Shown here piece after piece: positions 9,932 to 21,055 of a DNA stretch of 64,000 nt. How positions within the stretch are numbered: the first letter of the stretch is position 1; the number at the start of each line of letters is the position of its first letter. The translations under genes were made by a program, and so were the position numbers. The notes under the pieces are model-generated. The model searched no databases, was not told the origin of the DNA, and saw nothing but the letters and a program-made list of their open reading frames with translations. Origin of the DNA: Nitzschia sp. DOCU1 (taxonomy: Eukaryota > Bacillariophyta > Bacillariophyceae > Bacillariales > Bacillariaceae); the NCBI GenBank assembly GCA_951394045.1, contig OX595994.1, forward strand, positions 2,046,001 through 2,110,000. The letters are read 5' to 3'.

Positions 9932-12900
9932 ATGAAGATGATGATGATGAAACCAAAAGACATTCTTACTAAGAGGCTCGTCGCCTGTGGCGGCAGCATT
10001 ATTGTTGCTAGTTATGTGGTCTTGGTCACTTTTACCATTCTCGTTCTTGACGGTGTTGTGGCTAGCGGCGTCGCCGGAGAGAAAGGTTTTCGTCCTCAGA
10101 GGCAAGGAAGAGTTTGCGATCCAAGAACGAGCAACGATGCGAAACTACATCCCATCCAGATCGATGTTCTCGTCTCAGGAAAAGGAGATGCTGCTTCGAG
10201 TAAAAGTCCATTGTTGCTCGGCGGGGGAGACGGAGAAGCGGGACGAGGAAAGGAAGGCGCAGATGTTGTTGCCGAAGGAGGAGATGAGGGAGTCGTTGGT
10301 GGCCAGCAGCAGCAGGGCGATGCAAATGGTCTTCGAGGCCCTTCTGACATCCACGATGCAGAAATCGCCGATGCAGCAGACTTACTATTGACACTTCTCA
10401 AACGGCTGGTATTGGAAAAAATTAACAGCCAGAACGGAATTCAATTGGTTTGTGAAGTTATGCAAGACGCAGGCGACGTCGTGGGAGAGGAAATGCTGAA
10501 GGTTCTCGGGGATGACGAGCCCATTGTGCCAGGCAGGTGCTCAACCGCACCCCGACAATATGTTCTACAATCACCTCATCACGGAGGTGTCGATCACTTC
10601 CATTCCCCGTACTGCGAACAACAATGCACTATACTCCGACCTAATTGGATCCGAAAACCCTGCAGAAGATGATGACGACTACGGTTACTATGTGTTAAGG
10701 CTCTAATGACCACCATGCGCATGACTCCTCCAGCAGTACCGCCGCTCGAACCCACCTAGTTGACTTTTCAGCCAGCGATCGACTGAAACTGATGCTTGGA
10801 AAGTCTCTCAAGGCCCATACAAGCTTCCTTTTCGACTCTTTTGAGATCATCCAACCTGAATTCCTCCCCGCCACGGGCGCCGAAAGACAGCTTCAAGAAG
10901 GTGCCATTACGACTGCGAATTGCACTACCGCCCCTGAATCGATGACCAAGTTCTCTGTGACGCTAGTCTTGTTGCTGCTCATTAGAGGGTGACGGGCTCT
11001 CAGCTGATGATACGCAAGTCATTGGGGACCTCTTTCAGTCCTCCTATGAGTCTGGAAACGCACTCAATCCAAGCCTATGCGATCCGCTTGCTCGGATCAT
11101 TACAAGCACCAAGGTCTTTCTACAAGTGTCACCTGAATCGGAAATCTACCGCTTTGACGCATTCGACTCCGGATACGTAGCGGTCGGAATCACCGTCGTC
11201 GGATCGTGCGACCAATGTGTCGATGGACAGCCTTCGCCGCAAACCCAATTGTTTCAAGGAAGTGTCAACGAGGTCGTTTTGGTCCCAACAGATACTTCTC
11301 TTTACACAACGTGCCCTTCGAACGTCACCCAAAGGCTACACACTGAAGATGAATTCCATTCAGTGTTCGGCCATGCCTTGGTATTCTTCTCGAAACTTCG
11401 GATCTAGAAGCGATCGTTCCGCAAACTACGGTTGCCTGTAGCGGTGCCGATAACGTACCGTTTACCTTTCTTGTATCGGTGGGCTTGGAGGGCTTGTCGA
11501 CATGCACGCTGCCTCTGAGCGAGGACGATGAAACTCAGATTGCCGGTGCTTGTCGAAAGGCATACAATCGATTGGTCACCGAGTCTTATTGTGATCCCTA
11601 CTTTAGAAGCCTAACAGAGGTGCTGGTTGTGGATCAAGCTACGTCTATTTCTGAGGACGGAACCTTCACCTTGGGGCTCCAAGTCTCGGGTACACTAAAA
11701 TGTTCGGACAGTACGACGGTCTGTGATGTTGATGAGATCGGACTGTACTACGATCTCAATGACACGCCCTCCATCCTCATCGGGAATCGACGCCGTCGTG
11801 CGCTTCAGGAGAGTGTGTGCGGTTGTCCTGCCTACGCCATTGCCGAACGGGGTCCATCAGAATCAGATGTTCTAGTTGAATTTCAAGTCCAAGTTCAGTT
11901 GGCGTTGAGTGACTTTGACTGCCAAAGCTTGCAAGTGGCTCAATGCGAGGATGCTGGGGCACCGTTTGTGTCCGGACTCCAATTCACCTTTGCCAATGGC
12001 ACGGCAGCCCGAGAAAAGTCGGAAGCAGATATTGAGGCTGCTGCCATTCCAACCCTCATGGAGCTCTTCCCCGTTAACTCTACGACCACATGTGACCCTG
12101 AGTTTCGAGTTTTCAGTAGCGTTCGGTTTGTTTTTGCCGACAACCGACGCTCGCTGGAGCAGGAACCCCAACAGGGTTTATCACACGATCGTCTTCTCCA
12201 AGATACGGCCGATCCGGCGTCGGCACCGTCACTTTCACCCACGTCTTCCAGTGCCCCCACTACAACGTCCGAGGGATCCTTGCAGCTTCAAACGACTGGC
12301 AATCTTGTTGTCCAAGGCACCTGCACGGGTTGTTTAAATGATTTTCTTTCATTTGATCAAACTAATGGCCGGCAGCTGGACCGGAGATCGCCGTTGGATT
12401 TCCCTTGGAAGCAGTCTTCCAGGGGCCTTCACAATACTCTTACGCCTGTTCAACAATCAAGGTGTTTCTGTCCCACTGATTTCAATGTTATCGCTTCAAA
12501 GCCTGACGTTGCAAGGTTCCAGGCACTATATTTGCGAGCAAAACTGACCTTGAAATTACAGAGACGCTTCCGATTGAGGTGGAGGACGAAGTATCGTTTA
12601 CTCTCCGAGTACTGGTGGGTTTGGCGAACCTGACTGCTTGTTCATTGCCCCTGAGCGAGGAAGATGCAACTCCGCTTGCCGATGCGTATAGACTGGCGTA
12701 CAATGGATTGGTCTCCGAGGAGTTGTATTGCGACCCCTTCATTAGACGCCTTGATGCGGTTCTGGTTGTCGGCCAAGCGACGTCGATTTCCAAGGACGGT
12801 ACATTCACATTGGAACTAGACGTCTCCGGGACCCTGAAATGTCTCGACGGTACGACTGGCTGCGACGTTAATGAGATTGGACTTTTCTATGATCATGCTT

Positions 12901-15110
12901 ATTCTAGCTAGGACACGAGTAATCGCGAATGCCCTGATTCCTTCATTGCCGAACGCGGCCCGTCAGAGTCAGAGATTCTAGTTGAACTTCAAGCCCAAGT
13001 CAAGTTAGCGTTAACTGATTTTGAGTGTCAAAGCATCCATGTGGCACAGTGCGAGGATGTTGGGACGCTCTTTGTAGCTGTGATTCGAATCACCTTTGCC
13101 AATGGCACGGCGGCACAAGAAAAGTCGGAGGATGAGATTGGGCTGCAGCCATGGCAACGCTCTCGGATGTCTATGCCTTGGGTTCTGCAACGTGCAATCC
13201 AGAGTTTCCTGTGTTCACGAGCGTCCAGTTTGTTTTTGGTAACGGCCGACGATCGCTGGAGCAGGTCCAAGGCAATCCTGAAGAGTCAAGAAACTTTCGC
13301 CTTCTCCAGGATGCTTCCACGTCGGCTCCGTCACTTTCGCCCACGTCCTCGAACGCCCCTACATTTTCCGACAATCAGGCAGCGAACATTACCCAGTTGA
13401 CCGGAGATATCTTTATTTCTGGCTCTTGCACTGGGTGCTCCAGTGAACTGTTTGCGTCCGATCAAACCAATGGGAGATTTCTCGTCCGCGAATCGCCGGA
13501 AGATTCGTGCCTTTCTCGCCGCCGGTGTCAGTCCTCAAGAAGTCTAGAGGAGACCTTTCCCGCGGCCCAGTCGAGCTGTTTCTGCCCCATCGGCTCCGAC
13601 GTCATCGATTCAAGGCCCGACATTGCCAGTTTTGAGACGACGTTTGAGGGACTTGTCGGTCTTGAGGTTGCGGAGACGGTCCAGCTCGATTTGAATGGAA
13701 CGGCCTCATTTGATGGGAAGTACTACTATCCGTGCTCGACCTCGTTGGTTTCGTTCCGAAAGAATGTCACCTTGGAACTCCTTTACACGGGCGCGGGCGA
13801 GATTCCGAATCTCTCGTTGGATGACAAGGCTGGTATAGCCGGTGTGTATGTCTCGGCATATAACAGCCTTCGGGCGGGCGTGTGTGATCCGTTGAAGCTT
13901 GAGATTACGTCAGCGACAGTTGTTGATGTTGGAGAGTTGCGCTTGGAAGGAACGAGCCTTCCTCTTGAAATGGAGGTGACGGTTAATTGCTACGGGTGCG
14001 ATCCTCTAGACACCGATATTTTCGGTTTTCCCAACGAGGATGAGGCCAGTCTTGCGCAGGAAAGAACCTATCCAAGACTAGTCCTGTTGGGACCCCCGGT
14101 TCCCGTCGAGACGCGACGTTGAATCTGGATGGTTTCGTGATTTCTTCGCTAGCGCCATCGTCCGCACCTTCGCCTGTTTTCGGAGATTCTTTGAATTCGA
14201 CCAATGGGACTGATGCTGGGGGGAAACTTCTGTGTTGATATTTCTGCAGGCCTCCGGTGTTTGTAATGGTTGCCCACGGGACCTTGTGGGCACGGACCAA
14301 ACTAGTGCTCGTCGTGGTCTTGGTGAATCTGTCACGGCGGAGGCCCAAAAGAATGCGTTGCATTCGTTTGAGCTATCTGACGAGTACCGTTTCCTTCAGG
14401 AGCTTTCCGGGGATTCTACGGAGTCCAACTGCTACTGTCCAATAGGTTCATTCCTTTTGGAACCCGCCCTTGATGCGGCCACATTCTTGGAAAACTTTCT
14501 GAATGAATTCGAAAAGATAGACAACCAAACAACGATCAACACCGAGAGTATTCAACTTGGCGTCAGACAAGTTGATTGCGTTGAAGAATCCGCTTTTACG
14601 TCAGAACTTATTTTTGAATTTTCGGCCTTCGCATGCTGGGTGACGGACAACCTCGAGGATGTGCAAGGTCTTGGAGATGAGATTGCCGCTATCTATAATT
14701 CCTTGGTGACGGAGTTTTGCGATGAGCACTTCCGCAACTCCATTACTTTAACGTTGGATACGACATCGGTCCAACGGGCCACTGGAGCCGCAACTAGACG
14801 AGATGAGGAGGGACATCATGGCCGAAGGCTGCAACAGGGTTGCTTGAACTACCAGGCCAGGTTCCTTGTATCGGGGCTTTGTCGGGGCTGCACGAGTTTG
14901 GGGAGTCCTATTCCTGTCTTTGGGGAAAGCACAATCATCCATGATCGTAACTTGGAAGAGGAAGTGTCTGCAATAGCACGAGATCGATGGCGAAGACGTC
15001 AGGAAGAGACTTTGGCGAGGCAACTGCAAGATACATCTACGTCAACATGTATTTGCGATGCCGACGCTAGGGCGCAGCCAAGCGCCCCGAGTTTGCAAGC
15101 TGTCAGGCAA
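9932..15110. repeat. Right arm of large inverted repeat
   Basis: Reverse-complement match of the left arm (1-5696), starting at the homologous start codon. It is shorter because of a deletion near 14070-14130 and smaller indels. Sequence beyond 15110 cannot be compared because the left arm leaves the window. Confidence 0.9.
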
Positions 15111-16139
15111 CAGTTGCGGTTGAAGATCCCGACTACCTTACCGTGGCCGGCATATCCTTCGATCTGTGGATTACCTGTCGCCACCGAGGTGCCATCATGT
15201 CCAGCAGTACCCGATGCGGAATCAATCGTCGTGAAAACGACCTTGCAGGCAACCCGAAGTGACGGACGTTGCATGAAGGCAGCCGATTTGGACGCTATTG
15301 CCCTGGCCTACATAGAATACTTCAACGATTACAAGCAGAATGTCAGTCCTCGGTTCACTTGTGATCCGAACTACCTCCAGATTGCCAGCATCACTCCAGA
15401 CTACTCTCTCCTTCCAACATGCGGTCGGCGGAATCTTTTGAGGCAAGACAGCGACCGGACTTTGGCAAAGACGCTACAAGACCATACTCCAGTTCCGATG
15501 ACGTTTGTCGTCAGGGGGGACTTTTTGGCTAGTGGTCGAATGTCCACCATTGTAATGAACGACTCCAGATCGTTTCAGGAAGCCGGAATTGGCGTTGAAG
15601 TCCGAACAGATGGACTATATTTCATTCTCTTTGACGCCTCGAAAACTCCATCGCTGTTCCCCAGCCAGTTCCCGAGTGAGTTACCTAGTGATTTTCCGAG
15701 TGATTTTCCCAGTTACTTGCCAAGCAGCGAACCTTCTGCTGTGGGTATTTGTATACCTTTTGCCCGAGATCTTAAGACCTATCCACAAAATGAAGACATC
15801 GTTACAGATCCCGATCCAGATACCTTTCTTGGCGACGGATACATGTGGTTCTACTGTGACGATTGCCCTCTACAGGCGGTGCGGTTTTATCTTCCTGGAT
15901 CGCCTTATTATGACCATGAGGTGGTGGTCTACACAACAATTGGCGAGATCGACGCGTCTTCGGCGCCTTGTTCAGCCCTCGTACAATTTAAAGAGCCATT
16001 TACTATTGGAGCTGAATGTGATTATGATTTGTGGCACCCCTCTTCTCAATACTTCTTTGGAGTAAAAGCAATCCCAGACTGCGAGGATTCGACGGAAGGC
16101 GCATCTTGGACTTACATGTTTGTCGATATTACAAGATAA
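9932..16139 (+). pseudogene. Broken copy of the giant Cys-module/RXL secreted protein
   Basis: This arm encodes the same protein as the left arm but the frame is interrupted many times. By comparison with the intact copy I see: a frame jump near 10520-10540; a TAA at 10704-10706; frame jumps near 10990 and 11385; a 2-base gain near 12529; a CAG-to-TAG change at 12909-12911; a 1-base loss near 13140; a deletion of about 430 bp near 14070-14130; and a frame jump near 14230. The last piece (14232-16139, 635 codons) is open and shows the C-terminus the left copy loses at the window edge: a P-S repeat tail at about residues 478-497 of that piece (SQFPSELPSDFPSDFPS), then a final Cys domain of about 135 residues. 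Introns could explain one or two of the breaks but not the nonsense codon or the number of lesions. A shorter spliced product from 14232 onward cannot be excluded. Confidence 0.8.
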
Positions 16140-16786
16140 TGCGACGATTCGAGTAGCTAATGCTGACTCCAGTAAGCCGAAGCAGTCAACGGGGAACGTT
16201 CGCAGTGGCACTGACAGTGGTTTTGGCTGCATGATAGTAATACTAGCTAGTGGACAAATGAATGTGCATTAGACAAGGCAGCAGTGCCGCAACAAAGCAT
16301 GCTGATAGCAGACAGCAGATGGCTTTCGTTTGTGCCATAATGCTTCGCAAAGCCGTGGTGCGAACTTTCCATGATGTGCCAATCGTGAATGGATCCCGGG
16401 TTTTGAGCCTGCTACTCTCGCCTCGCGCCCCATACATACATAGCTTCGTTTCCCCCTCCTGCCGATTTTTTGGCGGGAAACGGATGGACTTCTCCGACTA
16501 CACCATTCGTTTTCGTTTCGCGGCAATAAAACAATGGAAGGAAGAAGGCGGGTCACTACCGAAACCCAGCAGCAGCTGCTGCCATTGTTATGGTTTATTT
16601 GGACGGTGATACGATTATTGGGGTACCTATCTTGTCGACTGTCGGACTGTTCTGAACCGGGGGGTTGTAGGGGTAACAACAGGGGTGTTCATTCTTATCA
16701 GTTTCGAAAGACGGGGCCCACTGAGATTGTCGAGTTTTGAGAAGAAGAAGAAAAGTGGATCAGGCAGATTTCTCGCCGCCATACCA
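16140..16786. other. Intergenic
   Basis: No supported gene. It separates the 3' end of the broken secreted-protein gene from the J-domain gene, and would hold the promoter of the latter. Confidence 0.4.
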
Positions 16787-18676
16787 ATGATTCAAGTCAT
16801 TTTGATTTCCGTTCTACATTTTGTGGTGACATTTCTCGAATCGGCATTTTCGACAAAGGGCAACGGTGGGGCTGATGATTTTTTTAATCATTCCAACGGG
16901 GGTGGGGAAAGATCTGCGGGTGCCGACGACGACCAGCTTTTGCAAGCCTATGAAATCTTGGAGTTGACGCCTCCTACTACTTTGGAGCAAACTCGCAAGC
17001 AATGGAAGAAATTATCGTTGCGGCATCATCCTGATCGAAATAATGGAAGTCAGGAGTCGCACGACATGCAACAAAAACTCAATGAAGCCTTTCGGCGGGT
17101 ACAAGAATCGTTGACCTTGGATTCAAATCAAGGTGCCGACGAGGATACGGAACGATCTGATGAAGAGGAAGTAGTAGTAGAACATCCACCAGCACCAGAT
17201 CCACAATCCACCTATGAAGCTACCTTTCCACCAGAGCGTCCTGCTCGGCCGCAAGACAGTAGACGCCAACCCAAAAAGCAAGCCCGAAAGGCAAAACGAC
17301 AGGCTAGGCGTGAACGGGAGGAGCAATTTCGACGGGAAATGCAAGCCGAGCTACGAGCGGAGCAACGAAGATTACAGGAATCTCTCCGTAAGCTAGACGA
17401 TGAAATCGAGCGCATTCGTCGCGAAACATTTCGACTGGCAGACTTTGAACAGCGGGAGGCTGCCAACCGAATCTTTATGGACCAGGTCCAGAATCGCCGC
17501 CGACTGCGACGCCGTCTGAGCAACCCGACCAGTTTTGAGAAACCCAGACATTACGTCATGGAGTCATGCACCAATGAGCTGGTGGTAGCGATGCGATTAG
17601 GATTGGATGAATTGGCAGCGAGTATTTTGGATGAACAAGTCGGTACTCGTACAAGTCAACTCCTTCAGCAGCCCTCGGTCTTGCAGAGTCTTCCACGATC
17701 CATCAACTACGGGATGCTAATCCAACGCTTGACGGCTATAGCCCTGCCTGAGATTTTGCTTCAACGATTGGATGATGACTCCCATACGCTCCTACACTAC
17801 GCTGTATATTGGGAACGCACCACCATGATGGTGACGCTATGCGATTTCGCCAAGGAATTTGGTATTTTGGATAAGGTCTTCTTGGCAGAAAATAGTCATG
17901 GCTACACTGCCATGGACTATGCGTGGATCGCCAAGGATCCTTCGATTTTGTCCCTGATGCAAAGTCGACAACAAACGGTCCAGCAACATTTGGAAGAAAC
18001 GCAGATTGGGCCGGCTATTCGAAAGGCAGCAAGTCAAATTGGGGGCGTGGTTGGTGGAAAGTTCGATATTGTGACAACTATCAATACAATATTGGCGTAT
18101 TGGGTTGGCATCTGCGGGTTTCGTTGTCACTGGTTCATTGCTTGCATGGGAATTCCAATTCTGCAATCGCCCGGATCGTTTACTTTTGATTTGGGGCCGT
18201 CAACTGTGGATTCGACGACGTGTACTCCTTTTTGGACGTTTCTCATCAGTATCAAAGTCATTTTCTGGGTTTTGCGACTCATATTTTCCATGTTGATGGC
18301 GTTTGTTCGGTGGGAGGTTGTTTTGCTAATGATTCCTCCCATGATGTTACGCGGTTGCTTCAGCAGAGGAGGTCTTTTCAGTCGGATCCTGGAGCTAGTA
18401 GAACTCCCCCTCTTCCTTGGCGGGTGGGCAACAACTACGCTAGTCTACAAGCCCTTGGATCGCCTCGAATTCCATGCTCGCAGGTTTCTTTGGAGGCAAC
18501 AGCTCAAGATGCTGCGTCAGCGACCGGCTCTTTACCAAACAATGGCATTGACTACAGTTCTAGTCTTGGCAGGAATGATCCGTCTTCCATCCGTCGCGTC
18601 TGCTGCAATGGCAGGAGGGTTGGCTCCCTCGATAGCTGAAGAACTTATCGGAGCTGGTGAGAACTTGCAGAAGTAA
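16787..18676 (+). CDS. J-domain (DnaJ-like) multi-pass membrane protein
   Basis: I chose the ATG at 16787 because it opens directly with a signal/anchor sequence (MIQVILISVLHFVVTFLES). The frame also permits 16685, which adds 34 basic residues and gives 663 residues. Counting from 16685, a J domain spans about 86-142 with its HPD triad at 115-117 (LRHHPDRNNG). A long charged coiled coil covers about 195-285. An ankyrin-like pair follows at about 360-425 (HTLLHYAVYWE... and HGYTAMDYAWIAKDPS). Hydrophobic segments cluster near 485-515, 545-590 and 635-650. J domains stimulate Hsp70. A J domain next to a signal/anchor would face the ER lumen or cytosol depending on topology, which I cannot fix. 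The family match outside the J domain is not recognised. Confidence 0.82.
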   Translation: MIQVILISVLHFVVTFLESAFSTKGNGGADDFFNHSNGGGERSAGADDDQLLQAYEILELTPPTTLEQTRKQWKKLSLRHHPDRNNGSQESHDMQQKLNEAFRRVQESLTLDSNQGADEDTERSDEEEVVVEHPPAPDPQSTYEATFPPERPARPQDSRRQPKKQARKAKRQARREREEQFRREMQAELRAEQRRLQESLRKLDDEIERIRRETFRLADFEQREAANRIFMDQVQNRRRLRRRLSNPTSFEKPRHYVMESCTNELVVAMRLGLDELAASILDEQVGTRTSQLLQQPSVLQSLPRSINYGMLIQRLTAIALPEILLQRLDDDSHTLLHYAVYWERTTMMVTLCDFAKEFGILDKVFLAENSHGYTAMDYAWIAKDPSILSLMQSRQQTVQQHLEETQIGPAIRKAASQIGGVVGGKFDIVTTINTILAYWVGICGFRCHWFIACMGIPILQSPGSFTFDLGPSTVDSTTCTPFWTFLISIKVIFWVLRLIFSMLMAFVRWEVVLLMIPPMMLRGCFSRGGLFSRILELVELPLFLGGWATTTLVYKPLDRLEFHARRFLWRQQLKMLRQRPALYQTMALTTVLVLAGMIRLPSVASAAMAGGLAPSIAEELIGAGENLQK

Positions 18677-18974
18677 TCTAAGGAATTATCATTGCATATC
18701 GGAAGAACTAGAGTAGTACTGGTCAAGGGTGGGCTCCTTTGTCAGCCGCCGATGTCATCAAAAAGAAGGGAGGAGGACCGGAGGCCGCGAGGCGGACAAA
18801 ACATTTTCTGTTATGTAATCACTTCATGTTGGGACGATCCTTTATGTTATTTTAACGACAATGTATGAGGATAGCTAGCAGTTTCCATGTCCGTGTTACT
18901 GCTGCTTAAAGTGGGGGCTTATTACCCAGGGTTGTCGTTGAGAGACACTTTTACGTGATGTAGCCCTGGGAAAG

Positions 18975-19842
18975 TCAATGGACTGTATCTCCCATGGCCC
19001 GTCTCACGCGGTTGAGAGCGTCCTGGGTACTATAAAAGACCATCCAACTCGAACCGACGGCTCCGCGATCTTGATATATGACAGTTCCAGTCCGCTTGGA
19101 TACACTCCGAATGTTGCTTCCGCCACTCCCGATGAAACGGCCAATCGGAATACGACACTTCACGCTCGTATCAAGCTCCATATTGACAACATGAATTGCC
19201 CACTCACTAGACATATCCTGCGCCTTCTTCAAATAGGAGGAGCCTTTCATCTGGATAGCGTCTTCTTGCTTTCTCGCGAGCTCGAGGAGTTTATCGACAT
19301 CACCAGACGCCCACTCTTTCATTTGAGCAGTCAAGGGTCTAGGCCGGATTGTATTTATAGACATCCCTGTTCCGATTCGAATTAATAGCAAAACCGTTGT
19401 TCTCAAGAGTCTTATTCAAGTTGGAATCCTCTTGGTATGGATAGAGAACGGTGTGGTAACAGCTGGTATCATGGACGTTGTTGAGTCGAATACCATGCAA
19501 GTGAAAGAGAGCATCACAGTCCATGCGACAATCGTGAATGATCTTTCGGGTGGTCTTGGACTCCAACAAACGCTTCAGGGTCTTGGTGAGTTCCCGCCTC
19601 AAATCGGCGTCACGCTTGGGGCCCATGTCCAACAAGTATACAGTATCCACACTGCTTTCAAAGCAAATAGAGACAATCTCTACAGTGCCAATGCGAGAAA
19701 GATTTATTCCTTCACAATCAAAGGCAACTAGACTGGAAGTACCGTCCATGGCGCGATCCACGGCCTCCAGAAATGAAACGTACGCCTCATTCGAGGTGCG
19801 CTGAGCTTCATCATCCACAACAAAGATGGTATTCTTGGTCAT
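18975..19842 (-). CDS. 3'-5' exonuclease (DEDD type) with C-terminal KH domain, frame interrupted
   Basis: The first frame (19842 to 19339) carries the exonuclease motifs: Exo I at residues 41-45 (FDCEG), Exo II at 103-111 (HDCRMDCDA) and HDTSCYHT at 124-131, like EXD1/Egalitarian-type RNA-linked exonucleases. It stops at TAG near 19339 just after NRDVYKYNPA. The homologous continuation lies in another frame (ending 18975): RPLTAQMKEWASGDVDKL, the usual Exo III region, followed by a KH domain with the GXXG loop IGSGGSN. The family normally has a few extra residues (like FWA) between these parts, so a deletion of roughly 8 bases, a sequencing error or a very short intron would explain the jump. 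No good splice pair is visible: the only candidate, beginning GTTTTG and ending CCTAG, would be 56 bases. Exonuclease plus KH suggests an RNA substrate. Confidence 0.7.
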
Positions 19843-20610
19843 TTTGAAGAACTATTACGATGGTTTGGTCGTTTCTTCGCCGTCAGCCAAAAAAGTGAGT
19901 TCCGAGGAACTAGCACCACGCCTAGTCCTACTAGGATCGGAAGATTTCAGATTTTCCGGAAAATGGATATCTTTCATCAATGCATATAGCCAATGAGCGT
20001 ACCCCTACGAAATTTTCAAAATGTACCAATGAGGCGGTAGGATGAGCAGGACATGTCCATTCGAGCCTTTCCCCCCATAAAAACAGCAGAAGGCTCGGTG
20101 AATCGAAATCTTTCAGCCCCAACCCCTAGCCAATGAGGATGCCCCATGTAATTTTCAAAAAGTACCAGCCAGCCAGTTCGATGAGCAAGAGAAATCCATC
20201 CAGAGCCGAATTCTCAAGTCGAGCCATAGCTTATGCCGTTCGTCGTTCTCCCTGCTGGACTGAAGACGTTGGGCTAGCGCTTTTCTAGGAGGTCATCGTG
20301 AATGGAATGGTGTCGTTCTTCATGATTGTCAATAGATCGAGGGCTCCTCAAAGCAGAAAGCTTCATAGCTTGGTTCATGATGATGATAGATAAATGCCAG
20401 AAGAGGCACTGCCTTTCCCATCGTTCTGACGGAATGCAAGCTCCACATCGGGAATATCCTCATCGTCGTCAAGATGCAAAAGGATACCGTCGGCGGGGAG
20501 GATCCGGTCATTTCCGACCGTTCGAAGACTTCTCACGGGATCGTTCCTGATTGATTCATTCCCTGTTTTGTCGTCAGCACATCAGGCGTTACTAGAATAA
20601 GACACTAGGG
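19843..20610. other. Intergenic with an imperfect direct repeat
   Basis: No supported gene. Two related segments of about 80-85 bp lie at about 19988-20074 and 20129-20209; both start with GCCAATGAG, share AATTTTCAAAA(T/A)GTACCA and GATGAGCA, and end near CCA(T/C)..GAGCC. Each carries a CCAAT box. Confidence 0.5.
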
Positions 20611-20618
20611 TATATATA
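20611..20618 (+). promoter_or_regulatory. TATA-like element
   Basis: TATATATA about 70 bp upstream of an ATG at 20687, which opens the same frame as the gene at 21056. If it drives transcription, the first ATG in the message would be 20687, which conflicts with the targeting-peptide argument for 21056 unless the leader is spliced. Position-based only. Confidence 0.3.
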
Positions 20619-20654
20619 CTTCATAGTACATCTACTACCTACCTCAAGGTTTAA

Positions 20655-20675
20655 AAATTTCTCATCGAGAAATTT
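20655..20675. promoter_or_regulatory. Perfect 9-bp hairpin in the leader region
   Basis: AAATTTCTC-ATC-GAGAAATTT, a perfect inverted repeat with a 3-base loop, followed by a CCAAT box and an ATG 12 bases downstream. It overlaps a GAAnnTTC pair like half of a heat-shock element. Function unknown. Confidence 0.4.
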
Positions 20676-21055
20676 CAACCAATCAAATGGTTCGACTTGC
20701 GAGCGCGCACGCCATGAACGTTTCGAAAATCGATATGCACCAAAGAAGCCCGCCATCACATCGACGAGTGACGATGGTTGTGGTCCAAGAGTTTCGTTTT
20801 GCCATTTCATTGCATAGTCAAACCTGTCCTCCTTGCAAGACCCTTTCCACCAAAATGGGAAGGGGCAGTGATCATAGTGGACAATTTTCAGGTGCTAGCG
20901 GCGTGGAGTGTAGGGCCGTAATTCCTTCCAAACCACCACCAAGTAGAGATGACGTACTTTCAGGAACTTTCGAGGAAAAGAATTCTCGAGGTTATCGGAG
21001 GAAACGATTACCTCCCGTCACAAAGAATAATCAACTACCCCATTGTTCAGGATCG

